From Spirosomataceae bacterium TFI 002 (GTDB lineage: Bacteria > Bacteroidota > Bacteroidia > Cytophagales > Spirosomataceae), in the NCBI GenBank assembly GCA_900230115.1, contig LT907983.1, positions 1,426,001 to 1,490,000 on the forward strand: a stretch of 64,000 nucleotides of DNA, read 5' to 3'. Shown in pieces: positions 8,971 to 18,871 of the stretch. Position 1 is the first letter of the stretch, and each line of letters begins with the position of its first letter. The translations under genes were made by a program, and so were the position numbers. The notes beneath the pieces were generated by a model. The model was not told where the DNA came from. It worked only from the letters and a program-made list of their open reading frames with translations, and searched no databases.

Positions 8971-9121
8971 TGTTCAGGTTGAGTTTGTATTAAGAAAACA
9001 AGATAAGGGATTTCCAATTGGTTCAATAAGACTTTTAATCAAAAAGTATTTCAAGTGTTAACAAAAACTAAATTGATCGCCAACAATTTCTAATATGAAA
9101 ATAGATGAGTAGTTTCAATTA

Positions 9122-10381
9122 ATGAAAAGACTCTTACTGCTATTTGGAATCTTATTCTCTCTTAGTTCTGTTGCCCAACAACACCCAAAACTCGCTCTTA
9201 TCAACGAAGCAGAACTGGCAATCGTAGACGGTCAATTAGAAAAAGCAGCAGGAATATACGAACAACTCTTTCTCCAAAAAGATGAAATATGGGCACAAGA
9301 CCTCTACAATGCCGCAGTAGTAGAAATGAAACTTGGCTCTTTTGAATATGCTAAAAAGTACTTGAATGAATTGGCAAAAAGAGGAATCAGCCTTGAGGCC
9401 TTAGAAAGCGTTTCTGTTTTTGAAGAGATGAAATCCAGTTTTCAATGGCAGTCGTATACAACAGTTTACAATCAACTTCAAGAATATAGCAGTAAGATAA
9501 ATCATTACACGGATTTTATTACAGACATGGAGTCCACTTTCGATTCATTACAACTTCTAAGTTTTGAAATATCCTATATCCCAATTCGCACAACTACAGC
9601 CGATAGCACTAAAATCCTTTTTGAAGGTAAAACACTTTATGCTATCCCAAATTCCGAGTTGACAGATGGTTTGCAAGACTTACTTTTAGAAAAAATAGAT
9701 TCTGTTCAGCAATTACCAGAAAGGCTGAAAAAGTTAGAAAAATATAATGCTGGGTGTAATAAGGCCTTCGAGAAATATATAAGTTTCTTTGCCAAAAACA
9801 ACTGGCCTTATGAAACAAAATTTAATAATGTAAGAGCTCATACCATTGCAAATCCGCTCAATCTTATAAGTAGGAACTTGCTATTATTACCAGATCTAGG
9901 CTCTGCCGCCAAAGACTTAATCGAAACAAAAACCACCAATCAGCACTTTTTTAGAGGAATATTTAAAGGCGAAGACTCCCTTGCTATTAGCAACATCGTT
10001 ATAAAAGCAACTCTTGAAGGAAGACTAAAGCCTTTCACTGCTATTCAAATATTGAATTACAGAGAATTCTTGAATTTCCAAAATTTCAAAGTTTTTGAAC
10101 TCAGAATTGATCAAAGTGAAAAATGCCAAGAAATCAATGGTCAATACTTTGTGAAGTACTTACCATTACAAGAGGAACTTCATGAAAAATATAAATCCTA
10201 TGAATCCACCCTAGGTATTCAAAAGCAAGAAGATTTTATCAAAAAAGCTCTTTTTATGCATCGGTCCCTTCAACCTTACAGCTTCAATGTTAGGGATAGA
10301 ATAGAGGTAAATGCTTTTTCTAATTGTGAAACTGCAAGGGCGTTCATGTCCGATGCCGAACCCTTTGAAAGGATAGAGTAA
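9122..10381 (+). CDS. Exported TPR-containing protein of unknown function
   Basis: A 419-residue protein with a signal peptide ending near SVAQQ. Residues about 25-95 (AELAIVDGQLEKAAGIYEQLF, then WAQDLYNAAVVEMKLGSFEYAKKYLNEL) form two helix pairs of the TPR type. The remainder is mostly helical without a recognised domain. It is divergent from the TIM-barrel pair and convergent with the GH20 gene downstream. TPR modules bind other proteins, so a periplasmic adaptor or assembly role is plausible. No catalytic motif is evident. Confidence 0.7.
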   Translation: MKRLLLLFGILFSLSSVAQQHPKLALINEAELAIVDGQLEKAAGIYEQLFLQKDEIWAQDLYNAAVVEMKLGSFEYAKKYLNELAKRGISLEALESVSVFEEMKSSFQWQSYTTVYNQLQEYSSKINHYTDFITDMESTFDSLQLLSFEISYIPIRTTTADSTKILFEGKTLYAIPNSELTDGLQDLLLEKIDSVQQLPERLKKLEKYNAGCNKAFEKYISFFAKNNWPYETKFNNVRAHTIANPLNLISRNLLLLPDLGSAAKDLIETKTTNQHFFRGIFKGEDSLAISNIVIKATLEGRLKPFTAIQILNYREFLNFQNFKVFELRIDQSEKCQEINGQYFVKYLPLQEELHEKYKSYESTLGIQKQEDFIKKALFMHRSLQPYSFNVRDRIEVNAFSNCETARAFMSDAEPFERIE

Positions 10382-10465
10382 ACTAGTTTCCTGCTAGTCA
10401 GAAAGCCAAGACACAATTAGCTCAACCAACCTTTAGATAATTACCTAATAAACAAAATACCACTT

Positions 10466-12052
10466 TTAGTTGGTAAAGTATATCCCTTCTAAGCTCCACT
10501 TGCGTTTTAGCAATTCCAATGAATTGGTAAACCTTTCAAAATCTTTGTTTTGGACTGAAGTCCAACCAACTTCTGAATATGCCGCTAAGCGAGGAAATAC
10601 TTGTTTTTCTAGGCTTTCATTTGTTGGTAAGTATTCCGTCCACACTTGCGTGCCAGAACCTAAAATGTGCTTGTGGTATTTCTCATCCAGCCCCTCGGGA
10701 ATTGGGTTAAAAGCATACGACTTTGATAGTGGTAAGCGTCCAAAAGTATAATCCATGTAAGTATCCCAGTGATTTGAATTTACCACGTCGTAACCAGACT
10801 CCACAGCCTGATTTATCAAACTCAAGTCACCTTTCCAAAAATGCACTATTGCTGATTTAGCAAGCTTCTGCTGTACCTCCACGGCTTCACTAGTACGTTC
10901 TTCGTGAATTTCTTTTCCCATTATCTCGTTCCAGCCCATCATACGTTTACCTTTGCTATCGATGTAGTTTGAAATTTGATTGGTAAAATAGACTTGTAAA
11001 TCAGCAGGAGATTTCAAGCCATTCTTAGCCATGAACGCTTGAGTATCAGGCGACTTCTCCCATGGTCCAAAATTTACTTCATCTCCACCTACATGCACCA
11101 CCTGACCTGGAAAAAGGGCAATGACCTCATCAAGTACATCTTTTAAAAAATCAATTACTTTAGGGTCGGAGATGTTGAATGATTCTTCCATTTTCCCAAA
11201 AAGGACTGTCACTTCATTCGTTGTACCCAATGATCCCAACCATGGATAAGCAGCTACCGCTGCAATGGCGTGCCCTGGCATCTCTATTTCGGGAATTACA
11301 GTGATGTGACGAGCAGTTGCATACTCAATAATTTCTTTGATTTCTTCCTGTGTATAAAAGCCGCTGTGTGGCACTCCAGTTCTTTCTTCGCTTCGGCGTG
11401 CAACTTGCGTATCTTTTCTAACTGAGCCTATTTCGGTCAGTTTTGGATACTTTTTAATTTCTATTCTCCAGCCTTGATCATCCGTCAAATGCCAATGAAA
11501 CTTATTCATTTTCAAATAGGCCATTTGATCGAGCATTTTTTTTACCTGATCCACACCCTGAAAATGCCTTGACTCATCGAGCATAAAGGCTCTCCACGCA
11601 AATTGTGGTTTGTCACTAATGGTTACATACGGAAACGCAACCTTTTCTTCCAACCCTCCAAACTCAAAGCTAACTGGAAGCAATTGCCTGAAAGTTTGAA
11701 TTCCACGAAAGATACCCGTGGGTGTTCCGGCTGCTATCTCAATTCCTGATTTACCTACCGACATTGTATAACCCTCCTTCCCGAGTAAACTATTTTCATC
11801 AGGAATCAATTTCAAATGAATTCCCTTGCCATTACTTCTAATTTTAGTTTTTCTCTCAAAACCTTTCTCTAGGACTTCAGCTAAAAACTCGGCCTCATTG
11901 CTTAGTTCTTTTAAAGCAACGATAGCTATATTTTTTCGAACATAATACTCCCCAGATCCATATGAAATTTCATTGGGTTGAGGAATAACTTGAATTTGTT
12001 TTTGACCAAAAGCTATCGAAAGTGTAAAGGTTAATAAAAAGAGAATTTTCAT
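10466..12052 (-). CDS. GH20 beta-N-acetylhexosaminidase
   Basis: Exported 528-residue exo-acting hexosaminidase releasing terminal GlcNAc or GalNAc by substrate-assisted catalysis. Seen: a signal peptide (cleavage near AFGQ), an N-terminal GH20b domain, then the TIM barrel with FHWHLTDDQGWR and the catalytic pair Asp324-Glu325 in VHVGGDEVNFGPW. It is the last gene of the minus-strand locus starting with SusC, 68 bases after the symporter gene. With the second GH20, nagB and the transporter it indicates use of chitooligosaccharide or host/microbial glycan amino sugars. Confidence 0.95.
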   Translation of the reverse strand: MKILFLLTFTLSIAFGQKQIQVIPQPNEISYGSGEYYVRKNIAIVALKELSNEAEFLAEVLEKGFERKTKIRSNGKGIHLKLIPDENSLLGKEGYTMSVGKSGIEIAAGTPTGIFRGIQTFRQLLPVSFEFGGLEEKVAFPYVTISDKPQFAWRAFMLDESRHFQGVDQVKKMLDQMAYLKMNKFHWHLTDDQGWRIEIKKYPKLTEIGSVRKDTQVARRSEERTGVPHSGFYTQEEIKEIIEYATARHITVIPEIEMPGHAIAAVAAYPWLGSLGTTNEVTVLFGKMEESFNISDPKVIDFLKDVLDEVIALFPGQVVHVGGDEVNFGPWEKSPDTQAFMAKNGLKSPADLQVYFTNQISNYIDSKGKRMMGWNEIMGKEIHEERTSEAVEVQQKLAKSAIVHFWKGDLSLINQAVESGYDVVNSNHWDTYMDYTFGRLPLSKSYAFNPIPEGLDEKYHKHILGSGTQVWTEYLPTNESLEKQVFPRLAAYSEVGWTSVQNKDFERFTNSLELLKRKWSLEGIYFTN

Positions 12053-12120
12053 AATTTGTGTTCAGTTTTAAAACAGAGTAACAGCGACTAATTTTTGAGT
12101 CAATAACCTCAAAAAATAAA

Positions 12121-13593
12121 TCAATTTGTACCCTTTAAGTTAATGAGCAGTTCGTTTACAGACTCAGGAGCTTCCTTTTTACTTATTAAGCCATAAATCC
12201 AGAATAATAAGAATGAAACCAAAGTAGGCCCGCCAATTTCCAATGCGAGAATATCTATCGGATTAAGTTTAAGAACAATAAAGGTTAATAAGCCACCTAC
12301 AATAGAAATTACAGCTGCTTTGCCATCGCTATTTTTAAAGGCTGGCAGCAACCCTAATATCATTGGTATAGAAATAGGCCCAAGTAGAGCCGCAAACCAA
12401 GAGATCAACAACCCAAATACACCACCAAATGACCCTGCATTGAGTGCAGTTACAACAGTTAGTATCATAAAACAACAAGTAGTAATTCGAGCAAGTCGAA
12501 GTGCTTTTTCGCTAGAAAATGACCTTATCGATGGAAAGATATTTGGCAAAATATCTCTACTGATCACAGCCGAAACTGTATTGGAGTCCGACGCAGTCAT
12601 GGACAATGTATTTGCAAATAGTGAAGCCAAAACCAAGCCTACTAAACCTCTAGGCAAAAACTCTGTTACCATCATCCCGTATGAAAGTGTAGGGTCTGCA
12701 AGGTTCTCCAAGAAAATGGGTGCGGCAAACATTGGATATAATAATATCAAAGGCCAAATAAAATACAAAATAGAAGAAAGTATAGCCGCTTTTTTTGCCG
12801 TCTTGCCAGACGAAGATGAGATAAATCGTGTGGCGAGATTCCAAGTTCCACCACTGTAACTAAAGAAATTAATAACCAATAACACCACCATAAATAAGGG
12901 TGTATAGGGCTCATTGAAAAAGTCAGAATTTCCTTCGGGCAAACGATCCCACATGGTAAAAATCCCCCCTACTCCATCGCCTAGCTTAAACACGATCATT
13001 ACGAACATGGTAACACCTGCCAAAATCTGTACTATAAATTGAGCAAAGTCGTTCCATACGTCTGCCAGTAAGCCACCAATGGTAATATAAATAAGAGAAA
13101 CTGCTCCAACCAAAAGAATTCCAAATGTGATAGATGCCCCACTAAAAACATTGAGAAGTACCGCAATTGCTGCTAGCTTTCCGCCAGTATCAAAAACTTT
13201 TATTATCGACCCCGTCCATGCTATCAGCTGTTGTGTGCTTAAGTTGTAACGAGTTAATAAATATTCTGTAGGTGATTGTATGCCTGCATATATTCGCAAT
13301 CTTGACCACCTAGGAGCAATGTAAAAGGCAGCGATTAAAGTCGCCAAACCAACTGTAAACGCCCACCACACATATAAGCTAAAGCCGTATTTGTAGGCAA
13401 TACCTGCATACGCCACGAAAACTGCACCACTATAACCAGATACATGATGAGAAATGCCAGATAACCACCAAGGCAAATTACCTCCTGCAGTGTAGAAATC
13501 TGATGCGTTACGTACTTTAAAAAACGCCCACACCCCTATGGATATAAGCATCAAAAAATAGATAGATAATACTATCCAGTCAAGTTGCTGCAT
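12121..13593 (-). CDS. Sodium:solute symporter (SSS family), probable amino-sugar importer
   Basis: A 490-residue inner-membrane protein with about 13 hydrophobic segments beginning LDWIVLSIYFLMLISIGVWA. It has the SSS-family features ASDFYTAGGNLPWW near the N-terminus, SGYSGAVFVAYAG in the sodium-site region, and a TASDSNTVSAVISRDI segment late in the protein. It lies between the two GH20 genes, 30 bases from the upstream one. The position suggests it carries the released monosaccharide (GlcNAc or similar) into the cytoplasm. The substrate is inferred from context only; no N-acetylhexosamine kinase or nagA is seen nearby. Confidence 0.88.
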   Translation of the reverse strand: MQQLDWIVLSIYFLMLISIGVWAFFKVRNASDFYTAGGNLPWWLSGISHHVSGYSGAVFVAYAGIAYKYGFSLYVWWAFTVGLATLIAAFYIAPRWSRLRIYAGIQSPTEYLLTRYNLSTQQLIAWTGSIIKVFDTGGKLAAIAVLLNVFSGASITFGILLVGAVSLIYITIGGLLADVWNDFAQFIVQILAGVTMFVMIVFKLGDGVGGIFTMWDRLPEGNSDFFNEPYTPLFMVVLLVINFFSYSGGTWNLATRFISSSSGKTAKKAAILSSILYFIWPLILLYPMFAAPIFLENLADPTLSYGMMVTEFLPRGLVGLVLASLFANTLSMTASDSNTVSAVISRDILPNIFPSIRSFSSEKALRLARITTCCFMILTVVTALNAGSFGGVFGLLISWFAALLGPISIPMILGLLPAFKNSDGKAAVISIVGGLLTFIVLKLNPIDILALEIGGPTLVSFLLFWIYGLISKKEAPESVNELLINLKGTN

Positions 13594-13623
13594 TTGGATT
13601 GTGTGTTAAGTAAAGGGTTCTTA

Positions 13624-15141
13624 TTATTTGATTTTTGCCAACCTCTTGCGGAGTACTCGTACAGGTTGCACTCTCAATTCGTTTTGCTCATGCAGCTCAG
13701 AATCGTATAAAAAACCCTTATTCAATTTAAAAAATCGTTTGTTTAGCTTTTTCGCATCTTTGAGCACCTTGTCTAAGTCTTTTACAAGTAAAGCGGACTT
13801 TGAAATAGAAAAATCTTCGGAGTTATATTGCTCTTCTACTTTTTTGAAATCCAAGTAGTGCATTCGCAAGTCAGCCATGAGCTTAAAGTGCTCAAACTCT
13901 TCAACGTTTTTCTTCGGTTTTACTTTATTAATTCTTACTCGTATATCATTGAAGTAACGCTGCATTTCTGCCACGTTTTCACTTCGTTCTGGAGCACCGT
14001 TTTTCACGAGTTCAGGTTTTGCAAAAATAAAATCACGCATTACTTCTGCTTCTTGACTTAATAATCCAAAACGCTCTTTACCATATCTCAAGACAAATGC
14101 TTCAGGATTAACTGGCTCTTCTTGATTTAGTGCTTCAGCATAGCTGGCAATCAATATCCTAAAACCTGACATTGGGTAGGTGTTTCTAACCTGCTCCATG
14201 TCGATTACATCATAGTTCACATCCCATGTAAAACCATAAACACCAGTAGTTGACCACGATGTCATGACCATTCCTTTGTAGCCAGCCTCACGACCGTATG
14301 GAATAAATTCCTTTTGGTTCTTAAAGTGAGTTGTCCAATCAGTCACGTACCAATTATCTGGATGGCTTCTTATGGATGGAGAGCCCCAAAAAGTAAATCC
14401 TTTTTCCTGCAAGCCTGGCACATCTCCGAAATGATTAATCCTCCAGCCATAGTTCCAATCAATAAAGATGGTTTCTTTTGGTAATTCCGAAGCTGACTCA
14501 GGATGCTTCAAAATGATATCGGCCCACATAACTGGCTTTTTACCTGCTGCAATTACGAGTTCGGTAATTAGCTTCATGTGATCCACGAACAACTTTGATT
14601 TTCCAACTTTCTCCACTTTGGCTTTGCACTTTTCGCAATGTCCAAGTAGATAGGTTTCGTCTCCACCTATATGGATATAATCTGAATTGTGAGTAGCAGC
14701 AAGTTCTGAAAATAGATCAGAAAATAAAGCCCTATTGGCTTCTACTTCCATTGGACAAAGCTGCGAAATGTCCTTCCTGTCTTCTTTTAACTCTGTATAT
14801 CGCTGATTTCTTAAAATGTATTCTACATGCCCCAGACTTTGCTGAAGCGGGATTACATTGATTTTCAAATTTTCGCAATAAGCAATAAAGTCACTAATTT
14901 CTGCTTCCGTGTAAGAAAACTCATTGGCAATGGTAGCGTGACTTTTATAAGGGTAAGTTCCCTCCCACTCCATAACTAAGGTATTCATTCCTAATGCAGA
15001 AAGTTCATCGGCAAACTCTCTTAAAGCCTGTGGAGTCATAACCTGAATCCGCAAATCTAGGTGAAAGCCTTTGATCGCAAACTCTGAGTTCACTTGTGTT
15101 GAATTCTCACCCACAAAAGGTTGTGAAAAACCAATGTTCAA
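13624..15141 (-). CDS. GH20-family hexosaminidase, start disrupted by a homopolymer frameshift
   Basis: Single-domain GH20 enzyme, about 505 residues from a TTG at 15141. The catalytic pair is Asp161-Glu162 in HIGGDETYLLGH, and a CEKCK pair follows. It lacks the N-terminal GH20b domain of its neighbour at 10466. The TTG start removes the signal peptide. An ATG at 15187 opens a typical leader (MLHKCFLGFISVLVF) in another frame, and removing one base from the run of eight T (15140-15147 on the minus strand) joins it to this frame as NIGFSQP. The protein is therefore probably exported, with its gene either phase-shifted, truly mutated, or mis-sequenced. Cleaves terminal N-acetylhexosamine residues. 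Confidence 0.85.
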   Translation of the reverse strand: MNIGFSQPFVGENSTQVNSEFAIKGFHLDLRIQVMTPQALREFADELSALGMNTLVMEWEGTYPYKSHATIANEFSYTEAEISDFIAYCENLKINVIPLQQSLGHVEYILRNQRYTELKEDRKDISQLCPMEVEANRALFSDLFSELAATHNSDYIHIGGDETYLLGHCEKCKAKVEKVGKSKLFVDHMKLITELVIAAGKKPVMWADIILKHPESASELPKETIFIDWNYGWRINHFGDVPGLQEKGFTFWGSPSIRSHPDNWYVTDWTTHFKNQKEFIPYGREAGYKGMVMTSWSTTGVYGFTWDVNYDVIDMEQVRNTYPMSGFRILIASYAEALNQEEPVNPEAFVLRYGKERFGLLSQEAEVMRDFIFAKPELVKNGAPERSENVAEMQRYFNDIRVRINKVKPKKNVEEFEHFKLMADLRMHYLDFKKVEEQYNSEDFSISKSALLVKDLDKVLKDAKKLNKRFFKLNKGFLYDSELHEQNELRVQPVRVLRKRLAKIK

Positions 15142-15187
15142 AAAAAACTAAAACAGAAATAAAGCCTAAAAAACATTTATGAAGCAT
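15140..15187 (-). other. Out-of-frame signal peptide for the downstream GH20 gene
   Basis: Reading from ATG 15187 on the minus strand gives a basic start, a hydrophobic core rich in Leu, Val and Phe, then reaches a T8 run. With seven T the frame passes into the GH20 gene giving a leader that ends with the common Bacteroidota GFSQ cleavage site. As written it stays out of frame. Confidence 0.6.
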
Positions 15188-15201
15188 AGGGTAACTTTTT
15201 C

Positions 15202-15978
15202 TTATGCAGTTAAGTTTGACAACTCTTTTGCTGGCAATTGCTCAAAAGCAGCTTTGTCAAAATAAAATTTACAATTAGCGTGTGTTGTAAGAATTGATGC
15301 AGGGCAATCAGTAGATATTGGACCTGTAAGGGCATCCTTTACAGCACTACTTTTTAGAGAGCCCAATACAACACAGAATAGGTTTTCTCCCTTGAGTAAG
15401 GTTGGTATTGTGAGTGTTAATGCTTTTTTGGGCACATCATCAAAAGAGGGAAAACAGCCATCATTTACTTGCTGTATTCGGCATTCCTTGTCCAATTCTA
15501 CCATTTTCACAACTTGCTCGTCATCAAAATCTGCCACGGGAGGATCATTGAAAGCAATGTGACCGTTCTCGCCTATTCCTAGACAAACCACATCTATAGG
15601 CCCTTCATTAAGAAGCTGAGTGTATCTTTTTACCTCAGAATCAATATCAGCAGTCGCATCAATGATGTGCTTCGCTTTCAATTCTATATTGGAGAAAATA
15701 TTTCTTTCCAAATATGACGAAAACAATTGAGGGGCACCATTTGCCAAACCCAAATACTCATCCATATGAAAAGCTGTTACTCTACTCCAATCAATTACAC
15801 TCGATTGCGATAAATACGCAAGTGTACTGTCTTGAGAAGGAGCTGCCGCAAAAACAATCCTTATATCCTCTTTGCTTTTCTGTAAATCTACGATACAAGC
15901 CTCTATTGCCTTTCCTGCAGCTTCACCTGTGGATTTACCATTGGGGTAAACATTAATATTATACTGAAAATCAATCAT
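15202..15978 (-). CDS. nagB: Glucosamine-6-phosphate deaminase
   Basis: Converts glucosamine-6-phosphate to fructose-6-phosphate and ammonia in the cytoplasm, feeding amino sugars into glycolysis. 258 residues, close to the single-domain NagB length. Seen: FHMDEYLGL with the catalytic-base Asp, GIGENGHIAFNDP with the active-site His, and a C-terminal helix. It is within the SusC-to-GH20 operon, 37 bases after the fasciclin-lipoprotein gene. Its presence fixes the pathway as amino-sugar catabolism. The deacetylase nagA and a kinase needed before this step are not in the window. Confidence 0.95.
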   Translation of the reverse strand: MIDFQYNINVYPNGKSTGEAAGKAIEACIVDLQKSKEDIRIVFAAAPSQDSTLAYLSQSSVIDWSRVTAFHMDEYLGLANGAPQLFSSYLERNIFSNIELKAKHIIDATADIDSEVKRYTQLLNEGPIDVVCLGIGENGHIAFNDPPVADFDDEQVVKMVELDKECRIQQVNDGCFPSFDDVPKKALTLTIPTLLKGENLFCVVLGSLKSSAVKDALTGPISTDCPASILTTHANCKFYFDKAAFEQLPAKELSNLTA

Positions 15979-16015
15979 CCCTATTTTTTAAAAAAAATTA
16001 ATTCTACCTCTATTA

Positions 16016-17455
16016 TTAAAAGGAAATTGAAACTGTGAACGCTTTCAAACTAGCACCTGCTTTATCACGTGCAGAAAGTACAACCGAATCCGAAGTACCC
16101 ATGTCATTGTTGATGTATACTAAGTTCATCAAGTCGATGTCGTTTTGAGTAAAGCGATCTCCAACCTTTAGGATGCTTGCTCCTTTGATTAACCAACCAT
16201 TCTTAGGTGTTTCCTCTACTATATAAATGATATCTGCGGCAGCTGCACCTGTTGTTTCCAATACTCCTTTATTCCACACGAAAGCCCCACCTTTTGTCCC
16301 TGTGAATCCAGTGTTTGTTTCTAATGAAAGTGTACTGTTGCCAGAGGCCAATGTTGCGATCAACATAGGAGCAGGAATAGTTTTGTTTTCTACCGTTGCA
16401 AACTCATCTGTTTCATCGCTTCCTTCTTGACCATCTAAGGCAAGTGTAACTCTTTTCTTTCCTATATTATTGTAAAAATCCGTTACGTTAAAGTCAAACT
16501 GGCTAACTTTCTTGGTTGTCACACTCGCAATTGGACTGCCTGATGGAAGCGTCGCACTGTCAAAAGTAAGGCCCATCTCTGTCCAAGATGTGTCTGGAAT
16601 AGCAAATAGATTCATACTCACACCTTTAGCAGCTGTGAACTTTACGCCCATTTCAAGCTTCACATCTGTGATTACTCCTGGCTTTTTGAAATCCTTGAAA
16701 TCAAACATCATGTAGGCTTTTCTGTCATAATCACCATTTCCAGTAACGTTCTTCACTTTCATCAGAATATCTCCTCCGAAGTTTTTGCTGCTGCTACTAC
16801 CACCATTGATATAGGTATCGTAAATAGGGAAAATGGTATCTCGCTCAACAGATAAGTCTGGAAGATCTAAATTGCCAGAAGGAGCAGAAAAGTAAACTAT
16901 ATCGTTAACTATATGCATGGCATCTTCCATAGGTTCTATATTGGAAGTTGTTATTTGCCAGGTTTTACTAGTTCCTCTGTTTATTTCACCAACAAAATTT
17001 GTGTTGTGAGACAAGTACATCACTTGACCATTTTCGGTTTGATATGCAATATTTTGATTACTTTCAAAAAGAGCTGGATCAGTAAAAACTACCCTATTAT
17101 TTACAACGTGATATTTAATTGTATTTCTTAAAATAGGCAACGGCACATCTTCTAAAGTTAAGTATGCGTTGTTTTTCAAGTAATTATCAAACGCCTCATT
17201 AGTTGGGGCAATGAAAGTTCTAACTTCATTATCTTGGTACAAATCTTCAAGATTAGTTAACCTAATGGCTTTCTCCAATGACTCTAAAGCTGGTGTATTT
17301 TGAATAAAATCCCATGCGGTAACATTTAATTGTCCCGTCGAATTACTTTTTTGGTAAGTGAAGTCTTCTTGTATTTCACAGCTATTAAAAATAGCCGATA
17401 AAGCGATGACCGTAGCACTCAAAAGTAACCGTGATTGTGATATGTAATTCTTCAT
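16016..17455 (-). CDS. Surface lipoprotein with fasciclin, DNRLRE-like and cadherin-like domains
   Basis: A 479-residue lipoprotein (lipobox near IFNSC). Residues about 40-195 form a fasciclin (FAS1) adhesion domain, with TFIAPTNEAFDNYL and IKYHVVNNRVVF typical of the fold. Residues about 205-355 look like the DNRLRE/CBM96 beta-sandwich found in carbohydrate-binding proteins (DTYINGGSSSSKNFGGD, KAYMMFDF). The final ~100 residues resemble a CSPG/cadherin-like repeat with KVGDRFTQNDIDLMNLVYI. It follows SusD by 36 bases and occupies the slot of a SusE/F-type glycan-binding lipoprotein, so surface glycan capture is the likely role. Confidence 0.8.
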   Translation of the reverse strand: MKNYISQSRLLLSATVIALSAIFNSCEIQEDFTYQKSNSTGQLNVTAWDFIQNTPALESLEKAIRLTNLEDLYQDNEVRTFIAPTNEAFDNYLKNNAYLTLEDVPLPILRNTIKYHVVNNRVVFTDPALFESNQNIAYQTENGQVMYLSHNTNFVGEINRGTSKTWQITTSNIEPMEDAMHIVNDIVYFSAPSGNLDLPDLSVERDTIFPIYDTYINGGSSSSKNFGGDILMKVKNVTGNGDYDRKAYMMFDFKDFKKPGVITDVKLEMGVKFTAAKGVSMNLFAIPDTSWTEMGLTFDSATLPSGSPIASVTTKKVSQFDFNVTDFYNNIGKKRVTLALDGQEGSDETDEFATVENKTIPAPMLIATLASGNSTLSLETNTGFTGTKGGAFVWNKGVLETTGAAAADIIYIVEETPKNGWLIKGASILKVGDRFTQNDIDLMNLVYINNDMGTSDSVVLSARDKAGASLKAFTVSISF

Positions 17456-17491
17456 GTCTGGTATTATTTAAATTTCGGTTAATGCGATTTA

Positions 17492-18871
17492 TCAATAAAA
17501 AGCATTTTGATTAAGATTTGGATTGCGGTTCAAAGCATCATCATGTATAGGCCAAACAAAATTGGCTTCGTCGCTAAGACCATTGATAGGCTGCATCACC
17601 TCAATTGCCTTGCCAGTTCTCACCAAATCAAACCAACGATGTCCTTCATAAGAAAGCTCAATTAATCGCTCATGTAAGATTGCGTTTTCCAGATTTCCGT
17701 AAGCACTGTTAGCATCTGTCAATGTTAGCTCAGGCAGCGTAGCTCTTTTTCTGATTACGTTTAGAAGCTTTAAAGCTTCTTCTTGATTTCCAAGTTTGTT
17801 AAGAGCCTCTGCTTTAAGAAGCATGATATCCGCCAATCGAACCAAAACGATATTGTTACTTGATGGGTCAGCACTTTCGTCACTGAACCCTTGTCCAAAG
17901 AACTTCCAGATCTTACGTGGATTACCTTCTGTTACGTCATAGATCAGGCTTTCTCTAGCATCTCCGTCTTCAAAAGCATTCTTGAAAGATGTACTTGGGA
18001 AGTAATCGCTATCAGAACCCAAAGCATATAGTACTCTTAGGAAGTTGGTTTGTACCTCATTGTAGCCGATTTCAAAAATACTTTCATTCGAAAATCCTGA
18101 AGTAAAAATCTTTGACCAATCATTTATTGATACCAACGAGTAAAGGCTGTTATTTAAAACCTTATCCGCAGTTACAACTGCTTTCTCGTAGTTATTTCGC
18201 CACATGTAAACCTGAGTCAATATTGCATTAGCTCCTCCTTGTGTAATTAAAACTCTATCTCTTTCGCCACCAAAATTGCTCTGACAGTTTTCTGATGCAA
18301 AAATCAAATCAGCCTCAATTTGATCAAGAACAACTTCTTTGTCAGTTCTTTTCACGAAGAAATCTTGCTCAACACTTTCGTAAGGCTCAGTAATTAATGG
18401 CACATCACCCCATACTCTCACTGCGTAGAAATAAGACAAGGCACGTAGAGCTCTTGCTTGACCAGTGAGTTGATTAGAGGCTGGTCCTCCATTTGGAAAA
18501 ACTGTTGGTATATATTTAATCGCATAGTTTGCTCTGCTGATCGTCTCATAAAGATTATTCCAGCTAGCAGTTCTCATTGTTTGGTTGAGGTTATTCTGAG
18601 CAAGCAATTGTGGATCACCTGAGTGATTCGTATTTATTGCATCTGCACGACCTTCGCCCCAATATGCGAAGTTAGAGGACAATGTAGACTGCAATGCATC
18701 GTATATTCCGTATACACCCGCTTGAGCATCGCTACTAGATTTATAAAAACCTTGTCCAGAAAAACTACTTTTTGGTGCTTTGTCTAAAAGGTCATCTGTG
18801 GAACAAGAAAACGCAGCAGTAAGTAAAAGTATAAATGCTATTTTATTAATATTTTTCATTGCTGTTTTCAA
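17492..18871 (-). CDS. SusD/RagB family nutrient-binding outer-membrane lipoprotein
   Basis: A 459-residue SusD-like lipoprotein (lipobox around AFSCS) that forms the lid over the SusC barrel and binds glycan. The N-terminal SusD signature region (LDKAPKSSFSGQGFY) and C-terminal RagB motifs (RLADIMLLKAEALNKLGN, LIELSYEGHRWFDLVRTG) are clear. Its start codon abuts the SusC stop (18872), so the pair is translationally coupled. It confirms a polysaccharide-utilisation locus. Confidence 0.96.
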   Translation of the reverse strand: MKTAMKNINKIAFILLLTAAFSCSTDDLLDKAPKSSFSGQGFYKSSSDAQAGVYGIYDALQSTLSSNFAYWGEGRADAINTNHSGDPQLLAQNNLNQTMRTASWNNLYETISRANYAIKYIPTVFPNGGPASNQLTGQARALRALSYFYAVRVWGDVPLITEPYESVEQDFFVKRTDKEVVLDQIEADLIFASENCQSNFGGERDRVLITQGGANAILTQVYMWRNNYEKAVVTADKVLNNSLYSLVSINDWSKIFTSGFSNESIFEIGYNEVQTNFLRVLYALGSDSDYFPSTSFKNAFEDGDARESLIYDVTEGNPRKIWKFFGQGFSDESADPSSNNIVLVRLADIMLLKAEALNKLGNQEEALKLLNVIRKRATLPELTLTDANSAYGNLENAILHERLIELSYEGHRWFDLVRTGKAIEVMQPINGLSDEANFVWPIHDDALNRNPNLNQNAFY

